A DNA stretch of 64,000 bases from Rhodococcus sp. SBT000017 (GTDB lineage Bacteria; Actinomycetota; Actinomycetes; Mycobacteriales; Mycobacteriaceae): contig NZ_REFU01000001.1 in the NCBI RefSeq assembly GCF_003688915.1, forward strand, positions 3,286,001 to 3,350,000, written 5' to 3'. Every line of letters begins with the position of its first letter. Position 1 is the stretch's first letter. Position numbers and translations under genes: made by a program. Shown here piece by piece: positions 16,617-24,851 of this stretch. Below the pieces are notes generated by a model. That model was not told the DNA's origin, made no database searches, and saw only the letters and a list, made by a program, of their open reading frames with translations.

Positions 16617-19010
16617 CTACTCAATTGGCACAGGCGTTGCGGGATCATCAATTTCAGGCAGTGGCACGGGTAGAAGCACGGACGAATCTAGGTTGGCGGA
16701 CTTACAAAGCCCGCTAAAGTGGGCCCCGTCGATTGTGTACATAAACTCAAAAGCAGCGCGGATCGCAGTCTCTACCTCGTCCGGACTCACGGTTCGATCT
16801 GTTGAAGGATCCTCTTCATGCGAATGCGCGTGAACATACCTCGTTAGTCGAAGCCGAAGCGCGTTTGCATCTCCACGATATCCAGCATCATGTAACATTT
16901 CGGCCGCATTCCTCATTGCTCCGCCTAGGTCCCCCACCCATTCAGGTCGCTTGAAAGCAAGGAAACTCTCCAACATCCGGCGGACGACATTTGGGAAAAG
17001 TAGCTGAGCATCGAGGCGGTTCTCCAACGAGTCGTCGGCCTCGAGTCGCTGCAGCGCCTCCGCCACCGAGATAAATGCATGGTGGTAAGTCGACCGCACC
17101 TTATTGCGGACAACTTCAGATGGAGGCCAGCTCCTCAGTACTGGGCTCCGCCTAGGGCTACCTGAAAGAGTTACATGCTTCGACTTTATTTCATAGAAGC
17201 AAGCAGAGTATTGTTCCCTAAACCTCCTTCCGCCCCTATGCAACCCTTCAACTTGAATGTCCCACTGACGAAACAGCTCGAAGTTATGCGTCAGAAGTAC
17301 TAGCTGCGCAATATGGCCCTTGACAATCGCCTCGCTCCAAATGTAGGTCGAAACTCCCATGAATATGTCACTATCTAGACTCGAGACCGGGTCATCAATA
17401 ATGACAATCGGCTTCCCGCCTGCCGCATCAAACCTTGCAACACATTCAAGAAAATGTACGAGCGTGATAGCGGTTCGCTCCCCGACACTTAGGCCAACAG
17501 CTGGTTCGCCAAACCGAGTGACATGGTAATGGCCGTTTACAGCCTCAAATTTTAACTCGCTGCGCCCAAGAAGACGCGCCACCTCCTCAGTCAGCACCCT
17601 TGCAGTTGGCGTCGGATCACCTTCGACAGTTTCGAGGGTTCCAATTTCTGTCGCACACTCCCCCAATTCAACTTCGAGCCTTCTAACTTCCAGGAGTTTT
17701 TCATCAGCAAAGCCGCGCTGCGTTCCAACTTCAGCCTCGGCTCGCTTCAGGTAGTGTCGTTCCACTTTCTGAGCCGCATCTTGAACAAGCTCTTCGTGAC
17801 GCCCTGCGCGAGCATTGTGCTCACCACACAAATCGAGGAGCTCACCACAAGTTACAGACGGCACAGATGAAATGGACAGTTCGACCGTGCCGAGAACGTT
17901 CAAGGCTTTAGTCTTCACCCGTTCTTTTAGGTGATCAGCCCACGCCTTAAGGTTGGACAATTCGGTCCGAGCATCTTCTGCAGCACGGTCATAGCGCGAT
18001 CGAAGGTCTTCATAAAACAGCCCCTTGTCCGGAATAGAGTGCACGGCGCGATCGCAGTCTGCAACGATATTTTCAAGTTCGTCGGCGGTACTCTTCAGGA
18101 CCGCCTGCAACCGTTCAACCTCATTGGAGAAGTGCTTATCAATTAGCGCCTTACGTTCTTCCGACAGGTCCGAGCCACAAAAAGTGCACCGCCCAATCTC
18201 CGCGTGCAAGTGGCGGCCAGCGTCTACCCACGCAGTCGCATCAGGCCGCCCAGCGAGAGTATCCAGAATAATAGCACTAGGGGTCGTGGACAATGCATCA
18301 TGGACTCGCCGCTTGAGATCTTCGGACACCTGGACCAACAAGGCCGGGGTCGGTATTGATTCGGACTTATCCGAATTAATTATGCTTGATACGGCACGAA
18401 AATCACCCTCGCTGAGTTCAACCCAATCGCTATGTGATCTGGCGAATACAGTTCGCACGACACCTGCGCTGAAATTGCTCCGGGAGCGCCATCTACCTCC
18501 CGCGCGGCTAGCGACATCCACAACTTCCTGGGATACCCGAGCGTAGGCCCGCTCGACAGCACGACGAGCCTCTCGCTCCGCCTCGGCGGCTTCATCACGG
18601 AGTCGTGTCTTATCTTGCTGCATAATTCGAAGTCGCGCAAGGCGCTCCTCAGCGTCAACTGGACGTTCCCCAATTGTTAGCACCGCATCCATTTCGGCGG
18701 ACCCGGAGGTAAACCGATGACTACGTTTTACATAACGCTCACTGAATACATGGACGCGATCGAAAACCGCATCGTCGTTGAAGTTTGTGGACCGTATCAC
18801 ACTCCCGTCGGCGATCGCGACTGACAGTCGGGCAAAACCCTGACCGTCGTCCGCATGACGCAATCCATCGAATGCGTTTGCCAGGGACGTCTTTCCTGCG
18901 CCATTATGGCCATAAATAACATTGATACGCCCAAGGTCCGGCAGCGTTGGGTCCCACTTATAGCTCTCGAAAATACCGCAATTCTTAACTTCATCCAGCC
19001 TACTGAACAT
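16617..19010 (-). CDS. RloC-like AAA ATPase with zinc hook, candidate anticodon nuclease
   Basis: A 797-residue SMC/Rad50-like ABC ATPase of the AAA_13 group. Walker A is GHNGAGKTSL (about residues 34-43). Long coiled coils flank a CTFC zinc-hook motif at residues 275-278. The signature is VGLSVGERTAIT and Walker B is IVIIDDPVSSLDSD. The C-terminal part has R677-xxx-E681 in VVRRMLESFLAF and histidines at 727, 729 and 731 in YVHAHSHEED. That arrangement recalls the Arg-Glu-His nuclease centre of PrrC and RloC. Known RloC proteins cut tRNA in the anticodon loop when host DNA or restriction is disturbed. Its ATG shares one base with the hsdR stop, so it is the last gene of the operon. Nuclease activity is inference. 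Confidence 0.75.
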   Translation of the reverse strand: MFSRLDEVKNCGIFESYKWDPTLPDLGRINVIYGHNGAGKTSLANAFDGLRHADDGQGFARLSVAIADGSVIRSTNFNDDAVFDRVHVFSERYVKRSHRFTSGSAEMDAVLTIGERPVDAEERLARLRIMQQDKTRLRDEAAEAEREARRAVERAYARVSQEVVDVASRAGGRWRSRSNFSAGVVRTVFARSHSDWVELSEGDFRAVSSIINSDKSESIPTPALLVQVSEDLKRRVHDALSTTPSAIILDTLAGRPDATAWVDAGRHLHAEIGRCTFCGSDLSEERKALIDKHFSNEVERLQAVLKSTADELENIVADCDRAVHSIPDKGLFYEDLRSRYDRAAEDARTELSNLKAWADHLKERVKTKALNVLGTVELSISSVPSVTCGELLDLCGEHNARAGRHEELVQDAAQKVERHYLKRAEAEVGTQRGFADEKLLEVRRLEVELGECATEIGTLETVEGDPTPTARVLTEEVARLLGRSELKFEAVNGHYHVTRFGEPAVGLSVGERTAITLVHFLECVARFDAAGGKPIVIIDDPVSSLDSDIFMGVSTYIWSEAIVKGHIAQLVLLTHNFELFRQWDIQVEGLHRGGRRFREQYSACFYEIKSKHVTLSGSPRRSPVLRSWPPSEVVRNKVRSTYHHAFISVAEALQRLEADDSLENRLDAQLLFPNVVRRMLESFLAFKRPEWVGDLGGAMRNAAEMLHDAGYRGDANALRLRLTRYVHAHSHEEDPSTDRTVSPDEVETAIRAAFEFMYTIDGAHFSGLCKSANLDSSVLLPVPLPEIDDPATPVPIE

Positions 19011-22000
19011 TAAGCACCCCCACTAGCACTTATTCCAAAGAACCGGTCGAAGAAGGCAGCTAGCTTCTGGATCACGCGCTGCTTCTTCTCCCCATGGCCG
19101 CCTGCGCTCGCGAATCGAGATGCCGGCGGTAGCACCTTAGTGATTGCAGTACCAGTGGTTCGCAAAGTACCGTCGCGGAACGACACATCGATGAAGTCGC
19201 GCGCATTGTCGGCACGGAGATTCTCTTCTTCGATGATCGTGGCCAATTCAGCTTCGCGCCTAGCAGCAATGAACGCCTGCCACTCATCGTCAATAGCACC
19301 GTCGACGGATACCGAGTCGACAAAGTCCTCGATAAGGTCTTTCTTGTTGCGAAGAGTAGGGCTGGCGTCGACCGCACGGGAGATTTCGGCACGAATCTCC
19401 TTGTCCGCGCCATCGCCACCATGCTCGTCGCGAAACTTGGCGACAAGCATGAGAATGTAGTCGACGTTGATCTCAACTTGCTTGATCAGCTCGACCTCGA
19501 AGACGACGTCGTCGTTGATCAGCTCTTTGTCGGCGTCGGAGTCCTTGCGGAACTCGGCGTACAGGTCGAGGTAGACACTGCGGTAGTCCTGCCCTTGGCG
19601 CTCGCTAAGGATCTCGTTGCCGGCGAAGTCGTCAAAAGAGGTGAGGATGTTTTCCAGCCGGAGAACCTGCCCGAACAGTGCGATGAACTCCTTTTGCGCA
19701 GCCTCACCGACGATCGGTTGTCCGAGCGGGAACGCCAACAGCATCTCGTTCACCTTTTCGGCGTACTGGCCGTAGTACTCCCCGTATGGCTTGAGGATCA
19801 CCACTCCGCGGGCGTCCTTATTGCCGAATAGCTCCAGCGCCTTGTTGGTGGCGTCCTCGAGGTCGCGGAAAGCTACGATGTTGCCGTAGGTCTTTACCGA
19901 GTTCAAGATACGGTTGGTGCGGGAGTAGGCTTGGATCAGGCCGTGCGCGCGCAAGTTCTTATCCACAAACAGGGTGTTCAACGTGGTCGCGTCGAACCCG
20001 GTGAGGAACATGTTGACCACGATCACCAGGTCTAATTCGCGATTCTTCAGCCGCTGCGACAGGTCCTTGTAGTAGTTCTGGAATTTGTCGGCGCTGGTGT
20101 CGTAGCTGGTGCCGAACATCTCGTTGTAGTCGATGATCGCGTCTTCGAGGGCGGAGCGGGCATCGGTCGGGAGATCGACAGTTTCGAAGCCCTCGTCATC
20201 GATGATTCCGTCGTCGACAGCTTCGTTAGCGCCATACGAGTAGATCATCCCGATCTTGAGGCGCTTGTCAGTCGGCAGCTTCTCTTGCTCCCGCTTGAGC
20301 ACGTTGTAGTAGATCCGTGCTGCCTCAATCGAGGCGGTAGCGAAGATGGCGTTGAAACCGCGCACGCGCTTTCGTTCGCGTACCGCTTCGGCTTGACGAC
20401 GGGTCCGCGTCGCCTGAGACACATTGGTCACCACGGAGTGCTCGTAGCTGGATGAACGCTTCGTCTTCTGGTCGAAGTGCTCCAGGGTGTACCTAACGAT
20501 CTCACCGATGCGGCGCTCATCGAGTAGCGCCTTCTCTCGGTCGATCGCCGAGACCTGCTTGTCGTCAGGATTACCGACCTTGATCGTGTTGATGTAATCG
20601 ATCCGGAATGGCAACACGTTCTTGTCGGTGATCGCGTCAACGATCGTGTAAGTATGCAGCTTCTCGCCGAAGGCCTGCTCAGTGGTCTTGAACTGCGGGT
20701 TACCGCCACTGCCGCTGTTTTCGGCGAAAATTGGCGTACCGGTGAAGCCGAACAGGTTGTAGCGCTTGAACGCCTTGGTGATGTCGGCATGCATATCACC
20801 GAACTGCGAACGATGGCACTCGTCGAAAATGATCACGACGTGCTCATTAGTAATCGCGTGATTCTTATGAGCCTTAATAAACGTCGAGAGCTTCTGAATC
20901 GTCGTGATGATGATCCGGGCAGTCGGGTCTTCGAGCTGCTTCTTCAGCACCGCCGTTGAGGTGTTGGAGTTCGCCGCGCCCTTCTGGAAGCGGTCGTACT
21001 CGCGCATCGTCTGATAGTCGAGGTCCTTTCGGTCCACGACGAACAGCACCTTTTCCACGCTCGGCAGTTTCGACGCGAGCTGGGCGGTCTTGAACGATGT
21101 CAGCGTTTTGCCCGACCCCGTGGTGTGCCACACGTAGCCGCCGGCTGCGATTGTGCCGAGTTGCTTGTAGTTCGTGGCAATGTCGATGCGCTGCAAGATC
21201 CGCTCGGTCGCGACGATCTGGTAGGGACGCATCACGAGAAGTAAACGATCCGCGGTCAGTACGCAGTAGCGGGTCAGGATGTTAAGTAGCGTGTGCTTGG
21301 CGAAGAAGGTCTTGGCAAACGATGTGAGGTCCTGGATCGGCTTGTTCTGCGCATCCGCCCACCACGAGGTGAACTCGAACGAATTTGAGGTCTTGCGACC
21401 CTTGCCCGGCTTCTGGCCCTCCTTGAGGTGCTGACTGCGCGTGGTGTTTGAGTAGTACTTCGTCAGTGTGCCGTTGCTGATGACGAACAACTGCACGTAC
21501 TCGAATAGCCCAGAGCCCGCCCAGAAGCTATCGCGCTGGTAGCGATTGATCTGGTTGAACGCCTCGCGAATGTCGACACCGCGCCGCTTGAGCTCGATGT
21601 GAACCATCGGCAGCCCGTTTACGAGAACAGTCACGTCGTAGCGGTTTGCGTAGCGCCCGCCAGCGCTCTCCCCCTCAGAAGGGTCGGCGCGTTCCACCTC
21701 GTACTGGTTGATTACCTGTAGCCGGTTGTTGTGGATGTTCTGTTTGTCCAGAAGAGTGATGTTCTTCGTCGAACCATCGTCACGTTTGAGGATCTGCACA
21801 TGATCCTCCTGAATGCGTACCGTCTTCTCAGCGATGCCGTCGTTCTTTCCGGCGATCTTGTTCTCGAAGAAGTCAGTCCATTCTGTATCCGAGAACGTGA
21901 TGTGATTCAACGCCTCCAGTTGCGCCCGGAGGTTGGCCACCAGCTGCGCCTCAGAGGTGATAGCCAGGTACTCGTAGGCCTGCGACTCCAGTAGCTTGAC

Positions 22001-22132
22001 CAGCTCACGCTCCAGCGAAGCCTCTGACTGGTATGCAGCCTCCGACGGGGCATCCGGCACATACTCGGCGACAACCGTGCTCTCTGCCGAGACGGCGATC
22101 GGATCGTACTTGCGTGGCTTCGACTCGCTCAT
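19010..22132 (-). CDS. hsdR: Type I restriction enzyme R subunit
   Basis: The 1040-residue motor and nuclease subunit of a type I restriction system. The N-terminal PD-ExK nuclease shows YDVTVLVNGLPMVHIELKRRG followed by the family QxxxY-like NQINRY. The SF2 translocase shows HTTGSGKTLTSF (Walker A), IIFDECHRSQFG (DEAD-like box) and FGFTGTPIF. Later motifs include VVNMFLTGFDAT and AYSRTNR. The length is normal. The ATG at 22132 overlaps the stop of the PrrC-like gene (ATGA); an upstream in-frame ATG at 22147 is less likely. Its stop shares a base with the RloC-like ATG. It cuts unmodified DNA after long-range translocation, with HsdM and HsdS. Confidence 0.96.
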   Translation of the reverse strand: MSESKPRKYDPIAVSAESTVVAEYVPDAPSEAAYQSEASLERELVKLLESQAYEYLAITSEAQLVANLRAQLEALNHITFSDTEWTDFFENKIAGKNDGIAEKTVRIQEDHVQILKRDDGSTKNITLLDKQNIHNNRLQVINQYEVERADPSEGESAGGRYANRYDVTVLVNGLPMVHIELKRRGVDIREAFNQINRYQRDSFWAGSGLFEYVQLFVISNGTLTKYYSNTTRSQHLKEGQKPGKGRKTSNSFEFTSWWADAQNKPIQDLTSFAKTFFAKHTLLNILTRYCVLTADRLLLVMRPYQIVATERILQRIDIATNYKQLGTIAAGGYVWHTTGSGKTLTSFKTAQLASKLPSVEKVLFVVDRKDLDYQTMREYDRFQKGAANSNTSTAVLKKQLEDPTARIIITTIQKLSTFIKAHKNHAITNEHVVIIFDECHRSQFGDMHADITKAFKRYNLFGFTGTPIFAENSGSGGNPQFKTTEQAFGEKLHTYTIVDAITDKNVLPFRIDYINTIKVGNPDDKQVSAIDREKALLDERRIGEIVRYTLEHFDQKTKRSSSYEHSVVTNVSQATRTRRQAEAVRERKRVRGFNAIFATASIEAARIYYNVLKREQEKLPTDKRLKIGMIYSYGANEAVDDGIIDDEGFETVDLPTDARSALEDAIIDYNEMFGTSYDTSADKFQNYYKDLSQRLKNRELDLVIVVNMFLTGFDATTLNTLFVDKNLRAHGLIQAYSRTNRILNSVKTYGNIVAFRDLEDATNKALELFGNKDARGVVILKPYGEYYGQYAEKVNEMLLAFPLGQPIVGEAAQKEFIALFGQVLRLENILTSFDDFAGNEILSERQGQDYRSVYLDLYAEFRKDSDADKELINDDVVFEVELIKQVEINVDYILMLVAKFRDEHGGDGADKEIRAEISRAVDASPTLRNKKDLIEDFVDSVSVDGAIDDEWQAFIAARREAELATIIEEENLRADNARDFIDVSFRDGTLRTTGTAITKVLPPASRFASAGGHGEKKQRVIQKLAAFFDRFFGISASGGA

Positions 22133-23196
22133 GCCGCGGCCGCCCATCTGAACGTCTTCAGGAACTCCTGAAACTCACCTTTTAGCGCCTCTTTGTACTC
22201 TTCAGCCACCTCAGAACTGTCCATATCCGAGAAACGATCATGGCTATAAAGGTTGAGGATCTTCGTCAACAGGACCGCATCGGGCCCGGTCAGTAGGTCA
22301 CCCCAACCTCCCGAGTGCCCGAGGAAGTTTGCCGTTTTCTCTAGGAGCGCTCGGAACTGATTGAAGTGGCTTCGCTCAATCGCATTCGCAGCGATTGCCG
22401 ATTGAATGTCTTCGACGATACCCAGATGATAACTGAATGGAGAATCGTTCGATTGCTTCTTCAGTGACCATCCGGCTACCGGTTTATTCTGAAGGACGTA
22501 CGCTTGGTTCTTCTTTCCACGCAGTGAGTTAAATAGAACATTAAAAAAGAGAGCATGGTGGGTTGCGATCACGAATTTCAGCCCAAGTCCGGATGATCGT
22601 TTTACAAGCTCCGCCAAAGCGAGAGCCACTGAAACGATGCGCACATCGTCCATAGATGACACCGGGTCGTCTATGACCGCAAGCGTTATCTGGTCATAGC
22701 CAGTTGTAGAACGCAGATCAGGGCTATCACCAAGCGTATCAATTGCTTCGTTCAAAACAGAATAATAGACGCTCCAAACGAATATACTCTCCTCGGCCCG
22801 AGATATTTTGATGCCCTCCGCCGAACTATCATCACCTTTGTGTATACCGAAGCTGATCTCGCCGCTCTCGAAATCAATCCTTGGTTCAATTCTGCCGCCA
22901 GTGAAGGCTTGGAAGCTATCGACGATCGCAGTATCAAGACCTTGCGTGACGATGGTTTCTAGCAGCTCTGACTTCAGATCCATCTTGAGTACAACTTGCT
23001 CGTTATCCCAAGTGAATACGTCCTCCACGAAGGAGTTGTAGAGGACTACGCTCTCCGGATCACGCTCCTTCAGGTACTGAGCTAACCGCGTCTTACCGAT
23101 TGTATTCGGGGCGTAAATCAGGGCGCTACGCGCATCGGCAAGGCCCGCCAACACATCGGCTGCCAAACTCGCGATTGTTGCATGCTGACTCGTCAT
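22129..23196 (-). CDS. PrrC-like ATPase, candidate anticodon nuclease
   Basis: A 355-residue ATPase placed between hsdS and hsdR, exactly where prrC lies in the E. coli prr locus. The P-loop is the variant APNTIGKT, Walker B is LAVIDDPVSSMDD, and the switch segment is FVIATHHALFF. The C-terminal domain contains R282-xxx-E286 in FRALLEKTANF and H319 in NLYSHDRF. PrrC uses Arg320, Glu324 and His356 as its tRNA-cleaving triad, with nearly identical spacing (4 and 32, here 4 and 33). In the known system the nuclease is kept silent by the HsdMSR complex and released when a phage blocks restriction. The start codon directly abuts the hsdS stop. AT-richer than its neighbours. Confidence 0.72.
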   Translation of the reverse strand: MTSQHATIASLAADVLAGLADARSALIYAPNTIGKTRLAQYLKERDPESVVLYNSFVEDVFTWDNEQVVLKMDLKSELLETIVTQGLDTAIVDSFQAFTGGRIEPRIDFESGEISFGIHKGDDSSAEGIKISRAEESIFVWSVYYSVLNEAIDTLGDSPDLRSTTGYDQITLAVIDDPVSSMDDVRIVSVALALAELVKRSSGLGLKFVIATHHALFFNVLFNSLRGKKNQAYVLQNKPVAGWSLKKQSNDSPFSYHLGIVEDIQSAIAANAIERSHFNQFRALLEKTANFLGHSGGWGDLLTGPDAVLLTKILNLYSHDRFSDMDSSEVAEEYKEALKGEFQEFLKTFRWAAAA

Positions 23197-24378
23197 CTAG
23201 ATGGCCTCCTCGAAGGTCAGCAGCTTGTCTCGGTAGTACTCGTACTGCTTACGACGAGCCGCGATCTCAGCAGGAAGACCGACACTAAGATCGTTCACGA
23301 GGGCCTCGAAGCTATCCAGCCGACTGACGAGTCGCTCCTTCACCTCAAATGACGGATCAGGGATTGGAATTCGGTTCAGGTTGGCTTTATTCAACTTCGG
23401 CTGAGCCGCACCCGAAATATAGGGTGAGAGGTCAATCGAATTCAAGTAGATTTCGACGAAGCGACGTTCTGCATATGTCTCAAATTGCAGTACGTGAGCA
23501 TGGTTGTTGACCCATGTCTTTCCCGAGATCGAGAACGCAATCGGCGTCGATCGCGCAAGCAGATTCGCTCCGTCCTCAGAAACTAGGAGATAGTCGCCAT
23601 CGAAAATGAAATCGCTTACGTAGTCGACTACGCCAGACGCGCCGTAATACGGTATCTCTCCCGGAGTTCTAGCATCGCGAGTTACGGGCTTTCGCTTACT
23701 ATCGAGATTGTGGGCAAGCTCCCCAAGAGGACGCAGTGGAGTCTCGGAGGAAAAATCGAGCAACTTCCCCCTATAGTGTTCATACTGACGGCGGCGCGCT
23801 TCCAGCTCTGTTTCCAGCTCTGTTTTTAGCTCTGCTTCCAGCTGAGTGAACTGATCCAATATTCGCACAATCTCCCGCTGGACCTCCAAAGGCGGCGCAG
23901 GAATTCGAATCTTGGCAAGCGCCGCACCGGACACGCGCCGAACTTTTGTACCGGAGACGAACGGCCGCTTCTGAGACTGGAACTGTTCCGTTCGGAAAAA
24001 ATACGACACATAGCGCGGATCGAGACTGTGCCGGTAGATGTATGCGTCACCACTCAAAGCGACGTTTGTGTCACCTAGCCATGCTGTTGCTTTGGCAACT
24101 GCTTCGTCATCTTCACTTGTAGTCGCGATCAGCAGGTCCCCCGGATTGGCCTGCCGTAGCTTTGACGCTGTGTCGGCCGAAGTGAAAGATTTTGTCGATT
24201 CAGCCCATACACCATAGTGGGTATGGATTTGGCCATAGTGTACAGCGGGAAATCCCTCGTCGGTCAAGTCTTTCTTCTGAAGACCGTTGCCCCGAATGAA
24301 CTCCCCCAAGTCACCAAGCGGCCTAAACCTAACCCCCTCCGGCGCTAGTTCAGCAACCAAGTTATCGATACGGCTCAC
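23197..24378 (-). CDS. hsdS: Type I restriction specificity subunit
   Basis: A 393-residue specificity subunit with two target-recognition domains of about 150 residues. Each is followed by a conserved helical spacer: ELEARRRQYEHYRGKLLDF near residue 200 and AARRKQYEYYRDKLLTFEE at the end. The TRDs differ from each other, as expected for a bipartite target. HsdS binds the DNA target and holds two HsdM subunits. The region is clearly AT-richer than the flanking hsdM and hsdR, consistent with exchange of recognition domains. The ATG overlaps the stop of the small RX4H gene by 4 nt and its TAG abuts the PrrC-like ATG. Confidence 0.94.
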   Translation of the reverse strand: MSRIDNLVAELAPEGVRFRPLGDLGEFIRGNGLQKKDLTDEGFPAVHYGQIHTHYGVWAESTKSFTSADTASKLRQANPGDLLIATTSEDDEAVAKATAWLGDTNVALSGDAYIYRHSLDPRYVSYFFRTEQFQSQKRPFVSGTKVRRVSGAALAKIRIPAPPLEVQREIVRILDQFTQLEAELKTELETELEARRRQYEHYRGKLLDFSSETPLRPLGELAHNLDSKRKPVTRDARTPGEIPYYGASGVVDYVSDFIFDGDYLLVSEDGANLLARSTPIAFSISGKTWVNNHAHVLQFETYAERRFVEIYLNSIDLSPYISGAAQPKLNKANLNRIPIPDPSFEVKERLVSRLDSFEALVNDLSVGLPAEIAARRKQYEYYRDKLLTFEEAI

Positions 24379-24851
24379 AGCTCTGGCCTCACAATTCTGC
24401 GGATATCGTAGAGCGCCTCAGAAACTGACGTCAAACGACTAGTGAAGTCATCGAGAAAGCCATCCGTTACTTCGAAGTACTTGTTCTTGGCGTCGACACG
24501 ACGATGTAAAATTTGAACTCCAGAGGGGCTGGTGATTGGGTAGGAATGAACAAAGTCGGAGCGTTCAGTATTCAACCGTTCAAACTCTGATGCAGCTCGG
24601 TTTGCTGGCTCAGAAATATCAGCACCGGTCCACTTCTTCACCACGCCGCGGAAGGTGTCAAGCACCTTCCCAGACATCATTCCCTGAAGGCAAGTGCGAT
24701 CAGCATACGGGTCGAGATAAGTGATGATCTCCGTCATGAAGCTATTAATCGAAGCAAACCCGTATAGTGCTGCACCTAGACGGTAGAGATATGCATCATC
24801 AGCGGGAAGTGCAATCCGCGTGTTCTGCCTAATTGCCTCTACCTGACTCAT
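24375..24851 (-). CDS. Small helical protein with RX4H (HEPN-like) motif inside the hsd operon
   Basis: A 158-residue protein without a name that I recognise. It is mostly helical: a hydrophobic helix AALYGFASINSFMTEIITYL, a basic stretch around VVKKW, then NTERSDFVHSYP, in which R97 and H102 form an R-x4-H pair. That spacing and the surrounding NxERxxFVHS wording are typical of HEPN domains, many of which are RNases or their inactive partners. It overlaps the hsdM stop and the hsdS start by 4 nt each, so it is made together with the restriction complex. It may be a third effector, an inhibitor, or a structural accessory. AT-richer than hsdM. Confidence 0.6.
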   Translation of the reverse strand: MSQVEAIRQNTRIALPADDAYLYRLGAALYGFASINSFMTEIITYLDPYADRTCLQGMMSGKVLDTFRGVVKKWTGADISEPANRAASEFERLNTERSDFVHSYPITSPSGVQILHRRVDAKNKYFEVTDGFLDDFTSRLTSVSEALYDIRRIVRPEL

